Assembly (NCBI GenBank): GCA_023387735.1
Contig: JAEWHP010000015.1
Coordinates: forward strand, 109,913 to 173,912
DNA from: Pseudomonadota bacterium
GTDB lineage: Bacteria > Pseudomonadota > Alphaproteobacteria > Rhizobiales > Xanthobacteraceae
Direction of reading: 5' to 3'
DNA length: 64,000 nt
The notes beneath the pieces were generated by a model, which saw only the letters and a list, made by a program, of their open reading frames with translations, was not told the DNA's origin and searched no databases. The number at the start of each line of letters is the position of its first letter. Position 1 is the first letter of the stretch. This document shows, piece by piece, positions 45,302-54,045 of the stretch. The translations under genes and the position numbers were made by a program.

Positions 45302-47704
45302 ATGTATCGGGTCCTGACCTGTCTCGCCACGGAGCACGACTGGCGTCTGGTCGTGCTGGCGGGCGCCATCTGCTGGTTCGCCAGCGCGGTCGCCATCAGC
45401 CTGTTTCACCGTGCCAGGGCCTCGAGCGGCCGAACCCGCGCGATCTGGGTCTGCCTCGATGCGGCGGTCGGCGGTTGCGGAATCTGGGCCACCCATTTCG
45501 TGGCGATGCTGGCTTACGATCCCGGCGCCGGCGCCGGTTACAACATACCCGTCACGCTGTTGTCGTTGCTCTTCGCCGTCGCCATCGTCGCCGTCGGGCT
45601 CTGCGTGGCGCTGTTGAGCGCGCACCGGTCGGTTGTCGCGCTTGGCGGCGCGATCATCGGGGCCGGCGTGGCGGCGATGCACTACACCGGCATGTTTGCC
45701 ATGGAGCTTCCGGCCTACATCGTATGGGCGCCGGGTATCGTTGCGACCTCGATCGTCCTCGGGAGCATATTCGCGGCCCTTGCCATGCTGGTCGCCGCGC
45801 GCCGAGACGATACCGTTCACACCGTTATCGCCACAGGCCTGCTGACCGTTGCGGTGGTCTCGCATCACTTCACGGCCATGGGCGCCGTCACGCTGATCCC
45901 CGATCCGACGCTCGGCTCCGACGCGTTGACGATTTCTCCCACCGCGCTTTCGTTTCTGACCTCGGTCGGCGCCTTTGCCATTCTCGGGATATCGCTGCTG
46001 GCGGCGATGTTCGATCGCCGCGCCAAGGGCGAACTCCACTCGCAGAAGATCCTGCTCGATTCCGCCATCACCAACATGTCGCAGGGACTTTGCATGTTCG
46101 ATGCGGAGGGCCGCATCCTCCTGTTCAACCAGCGCTACGTCGAACTCATGGACCGGACCGGCATGCCGCTTCAGGGCCGCCTGCTGATCGATGTCCTGCG
46201 TGAGCTGAAAGCGGCCGGCGCATGGGACAACGATCCCGATGAGTTCGTCGATACGCTGGTGGAAAACGCCAGGGCCGGCAGGATCGTGACCAGGACGATC
46301 GATCGCGGCGGACGCTCGCTGCGCGTGGTCGAACAGCCCATGAACGGCGGCGGCTGGGTTGCCACGTTCGAAGACATCACCGAATGGCAGGCGGCCCAGG
46401 AGCAGATCTCGCACATGGCGCGCCATGACGCGTTGACCAACCTGCCGAACCGAACGCTGTTCCGTGAACAGCTCGAAAAGGCCCTGCGGCTCGTTCGGCG
46501 CAACGATCAGGTAGCGATACTCTGCCTCGACCTCGACCACTTCAAGGGCATCAACGATTCGCTGGGCCATCCGGTCGGCGATGTGTTGCTGAAGGAAGTC
46601 GCCCGGCGTCTCGCCGGCTGCGTCACCGAGAACGACACGGTCGCGCGCTTGGGCGGCGACGAATTCGCCGTCGTGCAGTTCTGCCGCGATTGCGAGCCGT
46701 CTGCCGTCGCCATGTTTGCAAGCCAGGTGGTCGAGCGGCTCTCGGCTCCTTACGATGTTGCCGGTCATCAACTCGTCATCGGCGTCAGCATCGGCATCTC
46801 GCTGGCGCCCGAAGACGGCAGCAATCCGGACGAACTTCTGAAGAAAGCCGATCTGGCGCTCTACCGCGCCAAGGAAGACGGCCGCGGCACCTACCGCTTC
46901 TTCGAGACCGGCATGGACGCACGCGCACAGGCGCGGCGGCTATTGGAAATCGACTTGCGTGCGGCGTTGCCGCGCGAGGAGTTCGAAGTCTATTACCAGC
47001 CGATCCGCGATGTCGCCAGGGACGAGGTCGTCGCCTTCGAAGCGCTGGTGCGCTGGAATCATTCGCTGCGCGGCATGATTTCTCCGGTCAGCTTCATTCC
47101 GCTGGCGGAAGAAACCGGCCTGATCGTTCCGATCGGAGATTGGGTGTTGCGCCAGGCCTGCATCGATGCGGCCGGCTGGTCGCGGGATGTCGGCGTTGCC
47201 GTCAACCTGTCGCCGGTGCAGTTCAAGAATCCCAACCTGGTATCGTCCGTCAAGGCGGCGCTCGAAGTCTCGGGCCTGCCGGCACGCCGGCTCGAACTGG
47301 AGATCACGGAATCGGTGCTGCTGCAGAACAGCGAGGCAACGCTGGCGGTGCTGCACGAACTTCGCAGCTTTGGCGTCAGGATCTCGCTCGACGACTTCGG
47401 AACGGGGTATTCCTCGCTGAGCTATCTGCGCAGCTTCCCGTTCGACAAGATCAAGATCGACCGTTCGTTCGTCAGCGAACTGGCAACCCGCGATGATTCG
47501 ATGGCGATCGTCCGCGCGGTGACAGGCCTTGGCAAGAGCCTCGGCATCGTCACGACCGCCGAAGGCGTCGAGACCGATGCGCAATTCGAACTGCTGCGCC
47601 AGGAAGGATGCACGCAGGCGCAGGGCTATCTGTTCAGCCAGCCGCGTCCCGCCGCCGAGGTGGAGAAGATGCTGACGCAGCCGCGCCAGCGCAGGATTGC
47701 TTAG
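45302..47704 (+). CDS. MHYT-PAS-GGDEF-EAL cyclic-di-GMP turnover protein
   Basis: An 800-residue integral membrane sensor. Residues 1-235 are the MHYT sensor: seven helices with WATHFVAM, AAMHYTGMFAM and SHHFTAMGA, thought to bind copper for sensing oxygen, CO or NO. A PAS domain (about 255-365) follows. The GGDEF domain (about 370-530) keeps GGDEF at 451-455. The EAL domain (about 545-790) keeps EAL at 580-582 plus LDDFGTGYSS and KIDRSFV. Both active sites look intact, so it can be synthase, phosphodiesterase or both. A decayed copy of its last 570 bp lies 1.5 kb downstream. Confidence 0.93.
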   Translation: MYRVLTCLATEHDWRLVVLAGAICWFASAVAISLFHRARASSGRTRAIWVCLDAAVGGCGIWATHFVAMLAYDPGAGAGYNIPVTLLSLLFAVAIVAVGLCVALLSAHRSVVALGGAIIGAGVAAMHYTGMFAMELPAYIVWAPGIVATSIVLGSIFAALAMLVAARRDDTVHTVIATGLLTVAVVSHHFTAMGAVTLIPDPTLGSDALTISPTALSFLTSVGAFAILGISLLAAMFDRRAKGELHSQKILLDSAITNMSQGLCMFDAEGRILLFNQRYVELMDRTGMPLQGRLLIDVLRELKAAGAWDNDPDEFVDTLVENARAGRIVTRTIDRGGRSLRVVEQPMNGGGWVATFEDITEWQAAQEQISHMARHDALTNLPNRTLFREQLEKALRLVRRNDQVAILCLDLDHFKGINDSLGHPVGDVLLKEVARRLAGCVTENDTVARLGGDEFAVVQFCRDCEPSAVAMFASQVVERLSAPYDVAGHQLVIGVSIGISLAPEDGSNPDELLKKADLALYRAKEDGRGTYRFFETGMDARAQARRLLEIDLRAALPREEFEVYYQPIRDVARDEVVAFEALVRWNHSLRGMISPVSFIPLAEETGLIVPIGDWVLRQACIDAAGWSRDVGVAVNLSPVQFKNPNLVSSVKAALEVSGLPARRLELEITESVLLQNSEATLAVLHELRSFGVRISLDDFGTGYSSLSYLRSFPFDKIKIDRSFVSELATRDDSMAIVRAVTGLGKSLGIVTTAEGVETDAQFELLRQEGCTQAQGYLFSQPRPAAEVEKMLTQPRQRRIA

Positions 47705-47806
47705 GCCGCGTACTCATAAATCGAGATTCGCTACCGCGGCTGTGAACGATGTCCGCTATCCGACGCTTCGCGGACTCGACTTGGACATTGCCTCAGGTCC
47801 GAAAAG
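47138..47806 (+). repeat. Parent segment of a direct duplication (EAL end plus 3' flank)
   Basis: This 669-bp segment covers the end of the EAL gene and about 100 bp beyond its stop. A 668-bp near-copy lies at 48647-49314 in the same orientation. The repeated flank (from GTACTCATAAATCGAGA to CTCAGGTCCGAAAAG) shows the copy is DNA-based and not limited to the gene. Confidence 0.92.
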
Positions 47807-47954
47807 GGCCATGAGTTGACCTCCCGAAGAGCATTGATTCAAATCCGCTATAGCCCGTTATGGAAATTTCGAATTTGACATAACTTTTCTTCGTCGAACG
47901 AGGGTCACTGTTAGGACATTTCTTGCTATCGGGAATACTTCGTACTCTCCGCGC

Positions 47955-48452
47955 ATGAACGGACGGGTCATGAACGTTCGAACAAAGATAGTCCTTGTCA
48001 CCTACCTGACGATCTGGACCACGACCGTGGCATATCTGGCTGTGGTGACCATTAGGCCACTCTATCCCGACCTGGTGCAGGTTTGGATCGGCGCGTTGGG
48101 GTTGCTTCCGACGCTGACACCGATCATCGCGTTCTTCGTCGCGTTCGGCCAGGCGATGAGCGTGACACGAAAGCGCAACGCAATTGATAAATGGATGCTC
48201 GCCCGCTACTTCGTCGGCGTCCCTATCTGCATCTTTCTGACGCTTCTGACTATCATCTCTCTGCTCATCTTTACTCTCTTTCCGGTCATCTTTTACGTGG
48301 TTGTGGTCACCTTTTACCTGGGTCTGGTATATGGCGCTGTTCCACTGATGGCCGGCACAACAATTCACTTGGTCGGATTGGTGCCGTTGTACTTTCTGGC
48401 TAGATGGCTGCACCAGCCCGCCTTGCCTCTCGCCTCGTCGGATGTCTGCTGA
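47955..48452 (+). CDS. Small membrane protein of unknown function
   Basis: A 165-residue protein with about four membrane segments: VLVTYLTIWTTTVAYLAVVTI (near 15-35), WIGALGLLPTLTPIIAFFVAF (44-64), VGVPICIFLTLLTIISLLIFTLFPVIFYVVVVTFYLGLVYG (about 88-130) and TIHLVGLVPLYFLARWL (135-152). No family is recognised. An internal ATG at 47970 is an alternative start. It is more AT-rich than its neighbours and is flanked on both sides by the duplicated EAL-end segment, which suggests it arrived with, or was trapped by, that rearrangement. Confidence 0.65.
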   Translation: MNGRVMNVRTKIVLVTYLTIWTTTVAYLAVVTIRPLYPDLVQVWIGALGLLPTLTPIIAFFVAFGQAMSVTRKRNAIDKWMLARYFVGVPICIFLTLLTIISLLIFTLFPVIFYVVVVTFYLGLVYGAVPLMAGTTIHLVGLVPLYFLARWLHQPALPLASSDVC

Positions 48453-48646
48453 GGGTCAATCGCGTCGCTTTTGTGCATCAGCAGGATGTCCGCTATCCGG
48501 CCCGTCTCGGACTTGCAATTCCTCGTTGCGAACACCGAGGATCGACGTGATTCAAGCTCTCAAACCGGGGCCTCGAATCATGATGCGAACTCACGGACTT
48601 TGAGGGGGCCGCATGGGTCCGTCCAGATGATTGACACTTTTTCGGC

Positions 48647-49314
48647 GATTGGGTGTTGCGCCAGGCTTGCATCGATGCGGCCGGCTGGTCGCGGGATGTC
48701 GGCGTTGCCGTCAACCTCTCGCCGGTGCAGTTCAAGAATCCCCAACCTGGTCTCGATGGTGAAGCAGGCGCTCGAAGCCTCCGGCCTGCCGGCACGCCGG
48801 CTCGAACTGGAAATCACGGAATCGGTGCTGCTGCAGAACAGCGAGGCAACGCTGGCGGCTGCACGAACTGCGCGGCTTTGGCGTCAGGATCTCGCTCGAA
48901 GACTTCGGAGCCGGGTATTCCTCGCTGAGCTACCTGCGCAGCTTCCCGTTCGACAAGATCAAGATCGACCGTTCGTTCGTCAGCGAACTGGCAACCCGCG
49001 ATGATTCGATGGCGATCGTCCGCGCCGTGACCGGCCTCGGCAAGAGCCTCGGCATCGTCACGACAGCCGAAGGCGTCGAGACCGATGCGCAATTCGAACT
49101 GTTGCGTCAGGAAGGGTGCACGTAGGCGCAAGGCTATCTGTTCAGCCAGCCGCGTCCCGCCGCCGAGGTGGAAAAGATGCTGACGCCGCCGCGCCGGCGC
49201 ATGATTGCTTAGGCCCTGTACTCATAAATCGAGACTCACTACCGCAGCTGCGAACGATGTCCGCTATCCGATGCTTTGCGGACTCAACCCGGACATCGCC
49301 TCAGGTCCGAAAAG
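48647..49314 (+). pseudogene. Decayed duplicate of the EAL-domain end with its 3' flank
   Basis: Aligned by eye with 47138-47806. Relative to the parent it has one inserted C (GAATCCCCAACC near 48737), a 2-base deletion (GCGGCTGCAC for GCGGTGCTGCAC near 48855) and a nonsense change (CAG to TAG at about 49123). It lacks the start, PAS and GGDEF parts and cannot make an EAL domain. Fragments remain readable in different frames, such as LARKSLGIVTTAEGVETDAQ-like sequence. The net one-base length difference equals the two indels. Confidence 0.9.
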
Positions 49315-49418
49315 CTACAAACGAACGTGACGCACGCTACTCTATCGTCCGGAGGCAGCAGATAAAGCAGCGCCGCACGGTGATATCAACACACCCGCTC
49401 ACGGTAGCCGACACTACA

Positions 49419-49754
49419 CTACTTCTTGGGTTGGAACTCCATAACGCGGCTGCTCGAGCGCAGCTCGGCCAATGTCTTGCCGTAGCAATCGACGCCAGCT
49501 GGCCGATTGGTGGGCGCTTCTACTACGCCTTTGGCGTTAAGTGTTGCGCTCAGTCTTCCGTTGGCCGAAACGTACTCCGCACCGCCATTCTTGTTGACCT
49601 TGAAGAGATATCCGACTCGCCAGCTTTGGTCCGCTTCGGCGTAGCACATGATGGCAGCTGGAAGGTTGGGAGGAACTGTTTGGGCGACGGTTTGCGTCGC
49701 GAGGGTGAGAAACACTCCAGAAACGGCTGAGAGTGCCAATGGAAACTTGAGCAT
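49419..49754 (-). CDS. Small secreted protein of unknown function, FixK-box associated
   Basis: A 111-residue protein from the ATG at 49754, chosen because GGAGG lies 8 bases upstream (an ATG at 49772 is also open). A signal peptide (MLKFPLALSAVSGVFLTLATQTVAQ) precedes a mature part of about 85 residues with two Cys (IMCYAEAD and VDCYGK) that may form a disulphide, and YLFKVNKNGGAEYVSANGRLSATLNAKG, a likely small beta domain. No family is recognised. A perfect FixK-type box is centred about 62 bp upstream of the start, which suggests expression at low oxygen. Confidence 0.68.
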   Translation of the reverse strand: MLKFPLALSAVSGVFLTLATQTVAQTVPPNLPAAIMCYAEADQSWRVGYLFKVNKNGGAEYVSANGRLSATLNAKGVVEAPTNRPAGVDCYGKTLAELRSSSRVMEFQPKK

Positions 49755-49808
49755 GCCAAAATCCTCCATCATCGCTTTAAGCTTCTGCCTGAAGACGAGC
49801 TAGCGATG

Positions 49809-49822
49809 TTGACCTAGATCAA
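49809..49822. promoter_or_regulatory. FixK/FNR-type box
   Basis: TTGACCTAGATCAA fits TTGA-N6-TCAA exactly. Centred at -40 from a start site, it would give a transcript beginning near 49775, about 20 nt before the ATG at 49754. That spacing suits FixK2-type activation of the minus-strand gene. Confidence 0.65.
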
Positions 49823-49983
49823 CCGAGTTCTACGTCTCTTGATCTGAAGTTGACCTGCGCGATGTCCGAGTTGGACCAAAACCGGAAGCCGCAACCTCAC
49901 TCGATCACTTCAGCGGTTGGCCAGCTCGGTAGCACAGCGAAGCCGAGCGACTTTTGCGGACAACGTGTAGCTTTGACGGCCCT

Positions 49984-50445
49984 CTAATAATCGCCTTTGG
50001 GGTGACGAAAGACGCGTCCTCCTCCCTGGGCCACAATGTCATCGACTGCGCTGGGACTGGCTTCGTCCGCTTCAATGATGACAGCTGTGCTTCCTGGTTG
50101 CATCTCGGACTTGATCGAAGTCACGGTGGCAGACCCGAGTATTGCCATGCCGGCATCGTTGATCAGCCCGACGGTAGCTCCGAGGAGTGCTGTCAGCGTG
50201 GCGAGCGGTATGCCGCCGATCAAACCGATCAGCCCGCCAACTACAACGCCGACTTTGGTTCCGTGAAAAAAATGGACGTCGGACTCAAGAACTGACACCG
50301 ATCCTTGATCGTCTTTGGTCACGATGACACCGGACTTGAGTTTGAACTTTGTACCGCCTGCCTCCGTGAGGTCCTTTATTGCGCGGGCGGCATCGTGAGC
50401 AGCATTGACGTTGCTGAATGTCGCCACGATGATGTTGTCTACCAT
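49984..50445 (-). CDS. DUF1269-type protein with a glycine-rich membrane hairpin, FixK-box associated
   Basis: A 153-residue protein from the ATG at 50445, with GGGGAG upstream. The sequence opens with a ferredoxin-like half (NIIVATFSNVNAAHDAARAIKDL), then a Gly/Leu-rich hydrophobic hairpin (TKVGVVVGGLIGLIGGIPLATLTALLGATVGLI), and closes with MQPGSTAVIIEADEASPSAVDDIVAQGGGRV. This is the DUF1269 layout, of unknown function, often in stress or low-oxygen gene sets. A perfect FixK-type box lies about 190 bp upstream. It is likely inner-membrane associated. Confidence 0.78.
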   Translation of the reverse strand: MVDNIIVATFSNVNAAHDAARAIKDLTEAGGTKFKLKSGVIVTKDDQGSVSVLESDVHFFHGTKVGVVVGGLIGLIGGIPLATLTALLGATVGLINDAGMAILGSATVTSIKSEMQPGSTAVIIEADEASPSAVDDIVAQGGGRVFRHPKGDY

Positions 50446-51036
50446 TGTGTCTCTACTCCCCTTGACCGTGTATCGATGACTGCCCAACAAGACGCTCGCT
50501 GCAATACCTGCAACTGTCGCTGATCTGATAGAAAGACGCTTCGGACCTTCTTCGTCGCGCTGCGGCACCAAGAGATGACGGGAGCCGCCGCAGGCGCGGC
50601 TGAACGTAGCAGCGCCAAAGGATCGCTGACGTTGACCTAAATCAACGGAGGGTGTGCCTAGCGCCGGGCCATGAGACCGAGCGTCCGCTCTGGGTCATGA
50701 TTGACACTTCCATTGTTCGCGTCCACCAGCATGGAGGTTGCGCGGGAGGAGGCGAAAAAGACTGATGGGCCGGTCGAGAGGTGGGTTAACGACCAAAATA
50801 CATCCTGCGTCGATACCAACGGATTGCCCGTTCACCTCGAAGCAGTGTCGGCGTGTTGCGACTAGGTACGATTAACTCGCGGCAAACTACCTCGCCTTCA
50901 TCAAACTTGCATCTATCCGAATTTGGCTACGCACTTATGAGTTGACGCCCTAGTTATTTTTGACGCGCTGTCTTTGCGCGAACCGGTGTCCACCCCGGAT
51001 CAAGTCCGGGGCAGGCTTTCGCTCGAAAACGCTACG
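50446..51036. other. 591-bp region without a clear gene
   Basis: Nothing codes convincingly. It contains a FixK-type box (50632-50645), a copy of the short repeat core AACCGGTGTCCAC (50981-50993), and a 7-bp GC hairpin (50993-51011) that lacks a T tract on either strand. Confidence 0.5.
50632..50645. promoter_or_regulatory. FixK/FNR-type box
   Basis: TTGACCTAAATCAA fits TTGA-N6-TCAA and differs from the box at 49809 by one base. The nearest gene facing away is the DUF1269 gene; a start site 40 bp on would leave a leader of about 150 nt. Confidence 0.6.
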
Positions 51037-51471
51037 TTAAACCTTGCGCAGCGCGAAATGCGCGCCGCAGAACGCCATGGCCGCACCGAGGCATAGGGCG
51101 GCAAGGCCCGCCAGCACGCCTGAAACGGTCGGCAGGGGGCTCGGCGCCGAGGCGGCCTGTCCCGCGCCGGCCAGGATCAGCACGCCGACCGCGATCAGGA
51201 ACTGCCGCATCCGCAGCGGGATCTGGCCCGAGACCGCGCTGTCCATCAGATTGGCGGTAAAATAGCCGCCGGAGAAACCGACGGTCGCGATCAGCCACCA
51301 GGCAATCGCAGCACCAGCGGGCATGAAGTCGCTTGTGTCGGATCGCCACAGGCCACCAAGATCGAGGCCGTAACGCGCGCCCAGCATGTGGACGGCAAGC
51401 GCCAGCAGCACACCTGAAACAATCGCACCGGCCAGGATCAGGCGGCGTGGAAAATAGGTCGTCTCGGACAT
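51037..51471 (-). CDS. Small four-helix membrane protein
   Basis: A 144-residue protein from the ATG at 51471 (MSETTYFPRRLILAGAIVSGV). Four membrane helices are evident: 10-30, 50-72 (PAGAAIAWWLIATVGFSGGYFTA), 86-107 (RQFLIAVGVLILAGAGQAA) and 112-138. No charged catalytic pattern or family is recognised. It is divergent from the 190-residue protein gene, with 125 bp between the starts. A longer frame to 51573 enters that gap and is less likely. Confidence 0.7.
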   Translation of the reverse strand: MSETTYFPRRLILAGAIVSGVLLALAVHMLGARYGLDLGGLWRSDTSDFMPAGAAIAWWLIATVGFSGGYFTANLMDSAVSGQIPLRMRQFLIAVGVLILAGAGQAASAPSPLPTVSGVLAGLAALCLGAAMAFCGAHFALRKV

Positions 51472-51596
51472 GGCTCGCTTGTAAGGTAAAGCTGGCGCGC
51501 CGCGCAAGCAGGCGGCTTCTACCGACAACGGGATTTTTAGAGTTGCCGACATCACTTCCGAATGCATTGACAAGGGAAGGCGAGGGTGCGCCGCCC

Positions 51597-52169
51597 GTGA
51601 CCCAGTACACCTACAAGGCCTCGCTGGTCGGAGCGGCTTATCAGTTCGACCTGACGGACGCCGGATTGTCGTGGCACATCGGCAGCCGGTCCGGCGTCTG
51701 GCCCTATGCCGAAATCGCTTCGGTCCGTCTGTCCTATCGGCCGATGACGATGCAGTCGCGTCGTTTTCGCGCCGACATCGAAAAGGCTGGCGGCGGGCGC
51801 ATCACGATTCTCTCCACCACCTGGCAGACGGTGGCGCTGGTGACGCCGCAGGACGAGGGCTACCGCGCGTTCATCATCGAATTGCACCGAAGGATGAAGG
51901 CGGCGGGCAGCAAGGCTGCGCTGATCGGCGGCATCGGGCCGGTGCACTATTTCACGGCGGTGACCATCGTGGCGCTGTTGGCAATTGCGATGGCCGGGCT
52001 CCTGGTGCGGGCGCTGACGACTGCCCAATTCACCGGGGCGTTGTTTCTGGTCGGCATGGCCGTCTGGTTCGCCTGGACGGTCGGCGGCTTCATCAAGCGC
52101 AACCGGCCGCAGCGTTACACGTTCGATCAGCTTCCCGACGTGCTGCTGCCAAGGGTGCGCGGCCAATAG
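51597..52169 (+). CDS. Hypothetical protein with PH-like N terminus and two membrane helices
   Basis: A 190-residue protein with GTG at 51597 (purine-rich AAGGGAAGGCGAGGG upstream) chosen as start; no ATG is available near the conserved part. Residues 1-110 form a beta-rich soluble part (YKASLVGAAYQFDLTDAGLSWHIG, WPYAEIASVRLSYRPMTMQSRRFRADI, GRITILSTTW) that resembles small PH-like domains. Two helices follow (about 115-138 and 143-163), then KRNRPQRYTFDQLPDVLLP. It ends 2 bp from the convergent MocR-type gene. The function is not recognised. Confidence 0.7.
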   Translation: MTQYTYKASLVGAAYQFDLTDAGLSWHIGSRSGVWPYAEIASVRLSYRPMTMQSRRFRADIEKAGGGRITILSTTWQTVALVTPQDEGYRAFIIELHRRMKAAGSKAALIGGIGPVHYFTAVTIVALLAIAMAGLLVRALTTAQFTGALFLVGMAVWFAWTVGGFIKRNRPQRYTFDQLPDVLLPRVRGQ

Positions 52170-52171
52170 TC

Positions 52172-53512
52172 CTATTCGGTCGTGTCGAGATCTTCCTTCG
52201 CCGTCAGCATTCCCGCAAGCGTACGCAGCGCCACGTCGAGCTGTTCGTTGGTCGGTGCGGCGAGGGCGAGGCGGACGGCGTTGGGGGCATGTCCGGGAGC
52301 CACGGCAAAGGTGGTCGACGGCGTCAGCGCGATGTCGCGGCGCGCCGCGGCGGTGACGAAAGTCTGCGAGCGCCAGTGCGGCGGCAGGGTCAGCCAGAGA
52401 TGGTAGGATTTCGGGTTCGCCTGGATCTCGAAGCCGGCAAAGTGTTTTGCCGCCATCTGCTGCCGGCGCGCGGCGTCGATCCGTTTCAGCCGTGACAGTT
52501 CGGCGACCGTGCCGTCTGCCATCAGACGTTGGCCCGCGGCAAACGCAAATCCGGCGGCGGTCCAGCCGCCCGAGCGAACCGCGGCCATGATGCGCTCGCG
52601 CAGGCGCGGCGGCGAGACGATGAAGCCCAGCGCGAGGCCGGGCGCCACCTTCTTCGACAGGCTGTCGAGCACGATGCAATGGTCGGGCGCAAGCGCCGCC
52701 ATCGGCGTTCCCTCGTCGAGAAAACCGTAGACGGTGTCCTCGATCACGACGAGGCCGAGCTTTTCGACGACGCGCAGCAGATCGGCGCGGCGCGCGGCCG
52801 GCATCGTCATGCCGAGCGGATTCTGAATCGTGGGCTGGATGTACAGCGCCGTCAGATGCGCTTCGCGGTGCGCCTTCTGTATCGCGTCCGGTCGAATGCC
52901 GTGCTCGTCCATCGCAAGCGGCACCAGCGTGACGCCGAGCCTTGCGGCGATGTCCTTGATGAAGGGATAGGTCAACGCTTCGACGCCGCAACGGCCGCCG
53001 GCGGGCACTGCTGCCGCAAGCGCTGCAGCGATGCATTGCCTGCCGTTGGCGGTGAAGACGAATTGATCCGGAGCCGGTGACCAGTCCTCGCGGGCGAGAA
53101 ACTCGGCCGAGATGGCGCGTGCGGCCTGCGTGCCGATGGTGGAGGAGTGCCGCAACGCGACATCGAGTACGTCGGGACGTTCAAGTCCTTCCAGGCTCCT
53201 TGCGATCATCGCCGATTGCGTCGGCAGGATCGGATAATTGACTTCGAGATCGATGCGCGCGCCGCGCGGCTCCATCGGCATCGCGACGCCGCGCCGCGTT
53301 TCGCCCGACACGAACGTGCCGCGTCCGACTTCGCCGACCACGAGGCCCCGGCGCAACAGCTCGGTGTAGACCCGGCTCGCGGTCGAGACCGCGATCTTGC
53401 GCTCATACGCAAAGCTGCGCTGTGGTGGCAGCCGGTCGCCGGGCTTCAGCGCGCCATTGGCGATCTCGGCGGCGACAGTATCGGCCAGCTTCAGGTACTC
53501 GAATTTGGACAT
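52172..53512 (-). CDS. MocR-type regulator: GntR helix-turn-helix fused to aminotransferase domain
   Basis: A 446-residue protein. Residues 5-70 form the winged helix (IANGALKPGDRLPPQRSFAYERKIAVSTASRVYTELLRRGLVVGEVGRGTFVSG). The rest is an aminotransferase fold I domain, with QNPLGMTMPAARR, the Asp motif VVIEDTVYGFLD and the PLP lysine in LDSLSKKVAPGLALG. MocR proteins use PLP chemistry as a sensor, not mainly as an enzyme. Repeated TTGCACCGAGA-type motifs lie directly upstream, so it probably controls itself and perhaps the divergent DUF1127 gene. The effector is unknown. Confidence 0.9.
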   Translation of the reverse strand: MSKFEYLKLADTVAAEIANGALKPGDRLPPQRSFAYERKIAVSTASRVYTELLRRGLVVGEVGRGTFVSGETRRGVAMPMEPRGARIDLEVNYPILPTQSAMIARSLEGLERPDVLDVALRHSSTIGTQAARAISAEFLAREDWSPAPDQFVFTANGRQCIAAALAAAVPAGGRCGVEALTYPFIKDIAARLGVTLVPLAMDEHGIRPDAIQKAHREAHLTALYIQPTIQNPLGMTMPAARRADLLRVVEKLGLVVIEDTVYGFLDEGTPMAALAPDHCIVLDSLSKKVAPGLALGFIVSPPRLRERIMAAVRSGGWTAAGFAFAAGQRLMADGTVAELSRLKRIDAARRQQMAAKHFAGFEIQANPKSYHLWLTLPPHWRSQTFVTAAARRDIALTPSTTFAVAPGHAPNAVRLALAAPTNEQLDVALRTLAGMLTAKEDLDTTE

Positions 53513-53514
53513 TA

Positions 53515-53606
53515 TTGCACCGAGAGCAATGTTTTACTTGCACCGAGAAATGTATCGGATCATTTTGAACCCATCAAGCCTGAGATTGCACTGAGAGGGG
53601 TGCAAG
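53515..53606. promoter_or_regulatory. Operator-like repeats between the MocR-type and DUF1127 genes
   Basis: TTGCACCGAGA occurs at 53515-53525 and 53538-53548, TTGCACTGAGA at 53586-53596, and an inverted half (GGTGCAAG) at 53599-53606. The two exact copies are 23 bp apart. Direct repeats plus an inverted half are typical for MocR/PdxR/GabR-type binding regions. Confidence 0.6.
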
Positions 53607-53693
53607 CAATCAGAACCCAAGGTGCAGGTGCTGTTCGGAGCATCTGTGCCGGCGGCATCGCCTTGCGGCACGAAAGCCAACTGGAGAAGAACG

Positions 53694-53936
53694 ATGACGA
53701 CGACCACCATTGCCTCGACGGCAGGCCAGCCTGCTTCCCGAAACCTGTCGGGCGGATTTGTCCGCGCCCTCGGCAGCGTGGTGAACGGCATCGTGACCTA
53801 TTTCGCGCACCGCGAAGCCATCAAAACACTGAGCGAACTGGACGATCGTGCGCTGCGCGATATCGGCATCGAGCGCAGCCGGATCGAAGCGGCGGTGCGC
53901 GGCGGCATCGACCCGGAGTTCGGGCGCATCAGGTGA
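53694..53936 (+). CDS. Small DUF1127 protein
   Basis: An 80-residue protein from the ATG at 53694, with GGAG upstream. Residues 45-75 carry the DUF1127 signature (HREAIKTLSELDDRALRDIGIERSRIEAAVRG). Family members are small basic helical proteins; in other alphaproteobacteria some bind RNA and affect phosphate, stress or carbon responses. An N-terminal Thr/Ser-rich part of about 20 residues is less conserved. It is divergent from the MocR-type gene, with operator-like repeats in between, and is closed by a palindromic terminator 30 bp downstream. Confidence 0.85.
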   Translation: MTTTTIASTAGQPASRNLSGGFVRALGSVVNGIVTYFAHREAIKTLSELDDRALRDIGIERSRIEAAVRGGIDPEFGRIR

Positions 53937-53966
53937 ATCGCCTCGATTGATCGCAATGCAATCAGA

Positions 53967-53993
53967 CGGCCCGGTCGATCGACCGGGCCGTTT
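53967..53993 (+). terminator. Palindromic terminator after DUF1127
   Basis: A perfect 24-bp palindrome (CGGCCCGGTCGA and its complement), then TTTCTACTTT. It starts 30 bp after the stop and also faces the convergent universal stress gene. Confidence 0.7.
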
Positions 53994-54045
53994 CTACTTT
54001 GCATGGGGTTGTTTTGCGGTTTTTTTGTCCGGGCTGTTCGCGGCC

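Noticed and set aside
48471..49004. A 177-codon frame spanning the duplicated EAL segment
   Set aside because: It fuses unrelated leader sequence with frameshifted EAL fragments, so it is a by-product of the decayed copy.
50993..51011. GC hairpin (7-bp stem) as terminator for the minus-strand membrane gene
   Set aside because: No T tract on either strand, and the sequence coincides with a dispersed repeat-like region.
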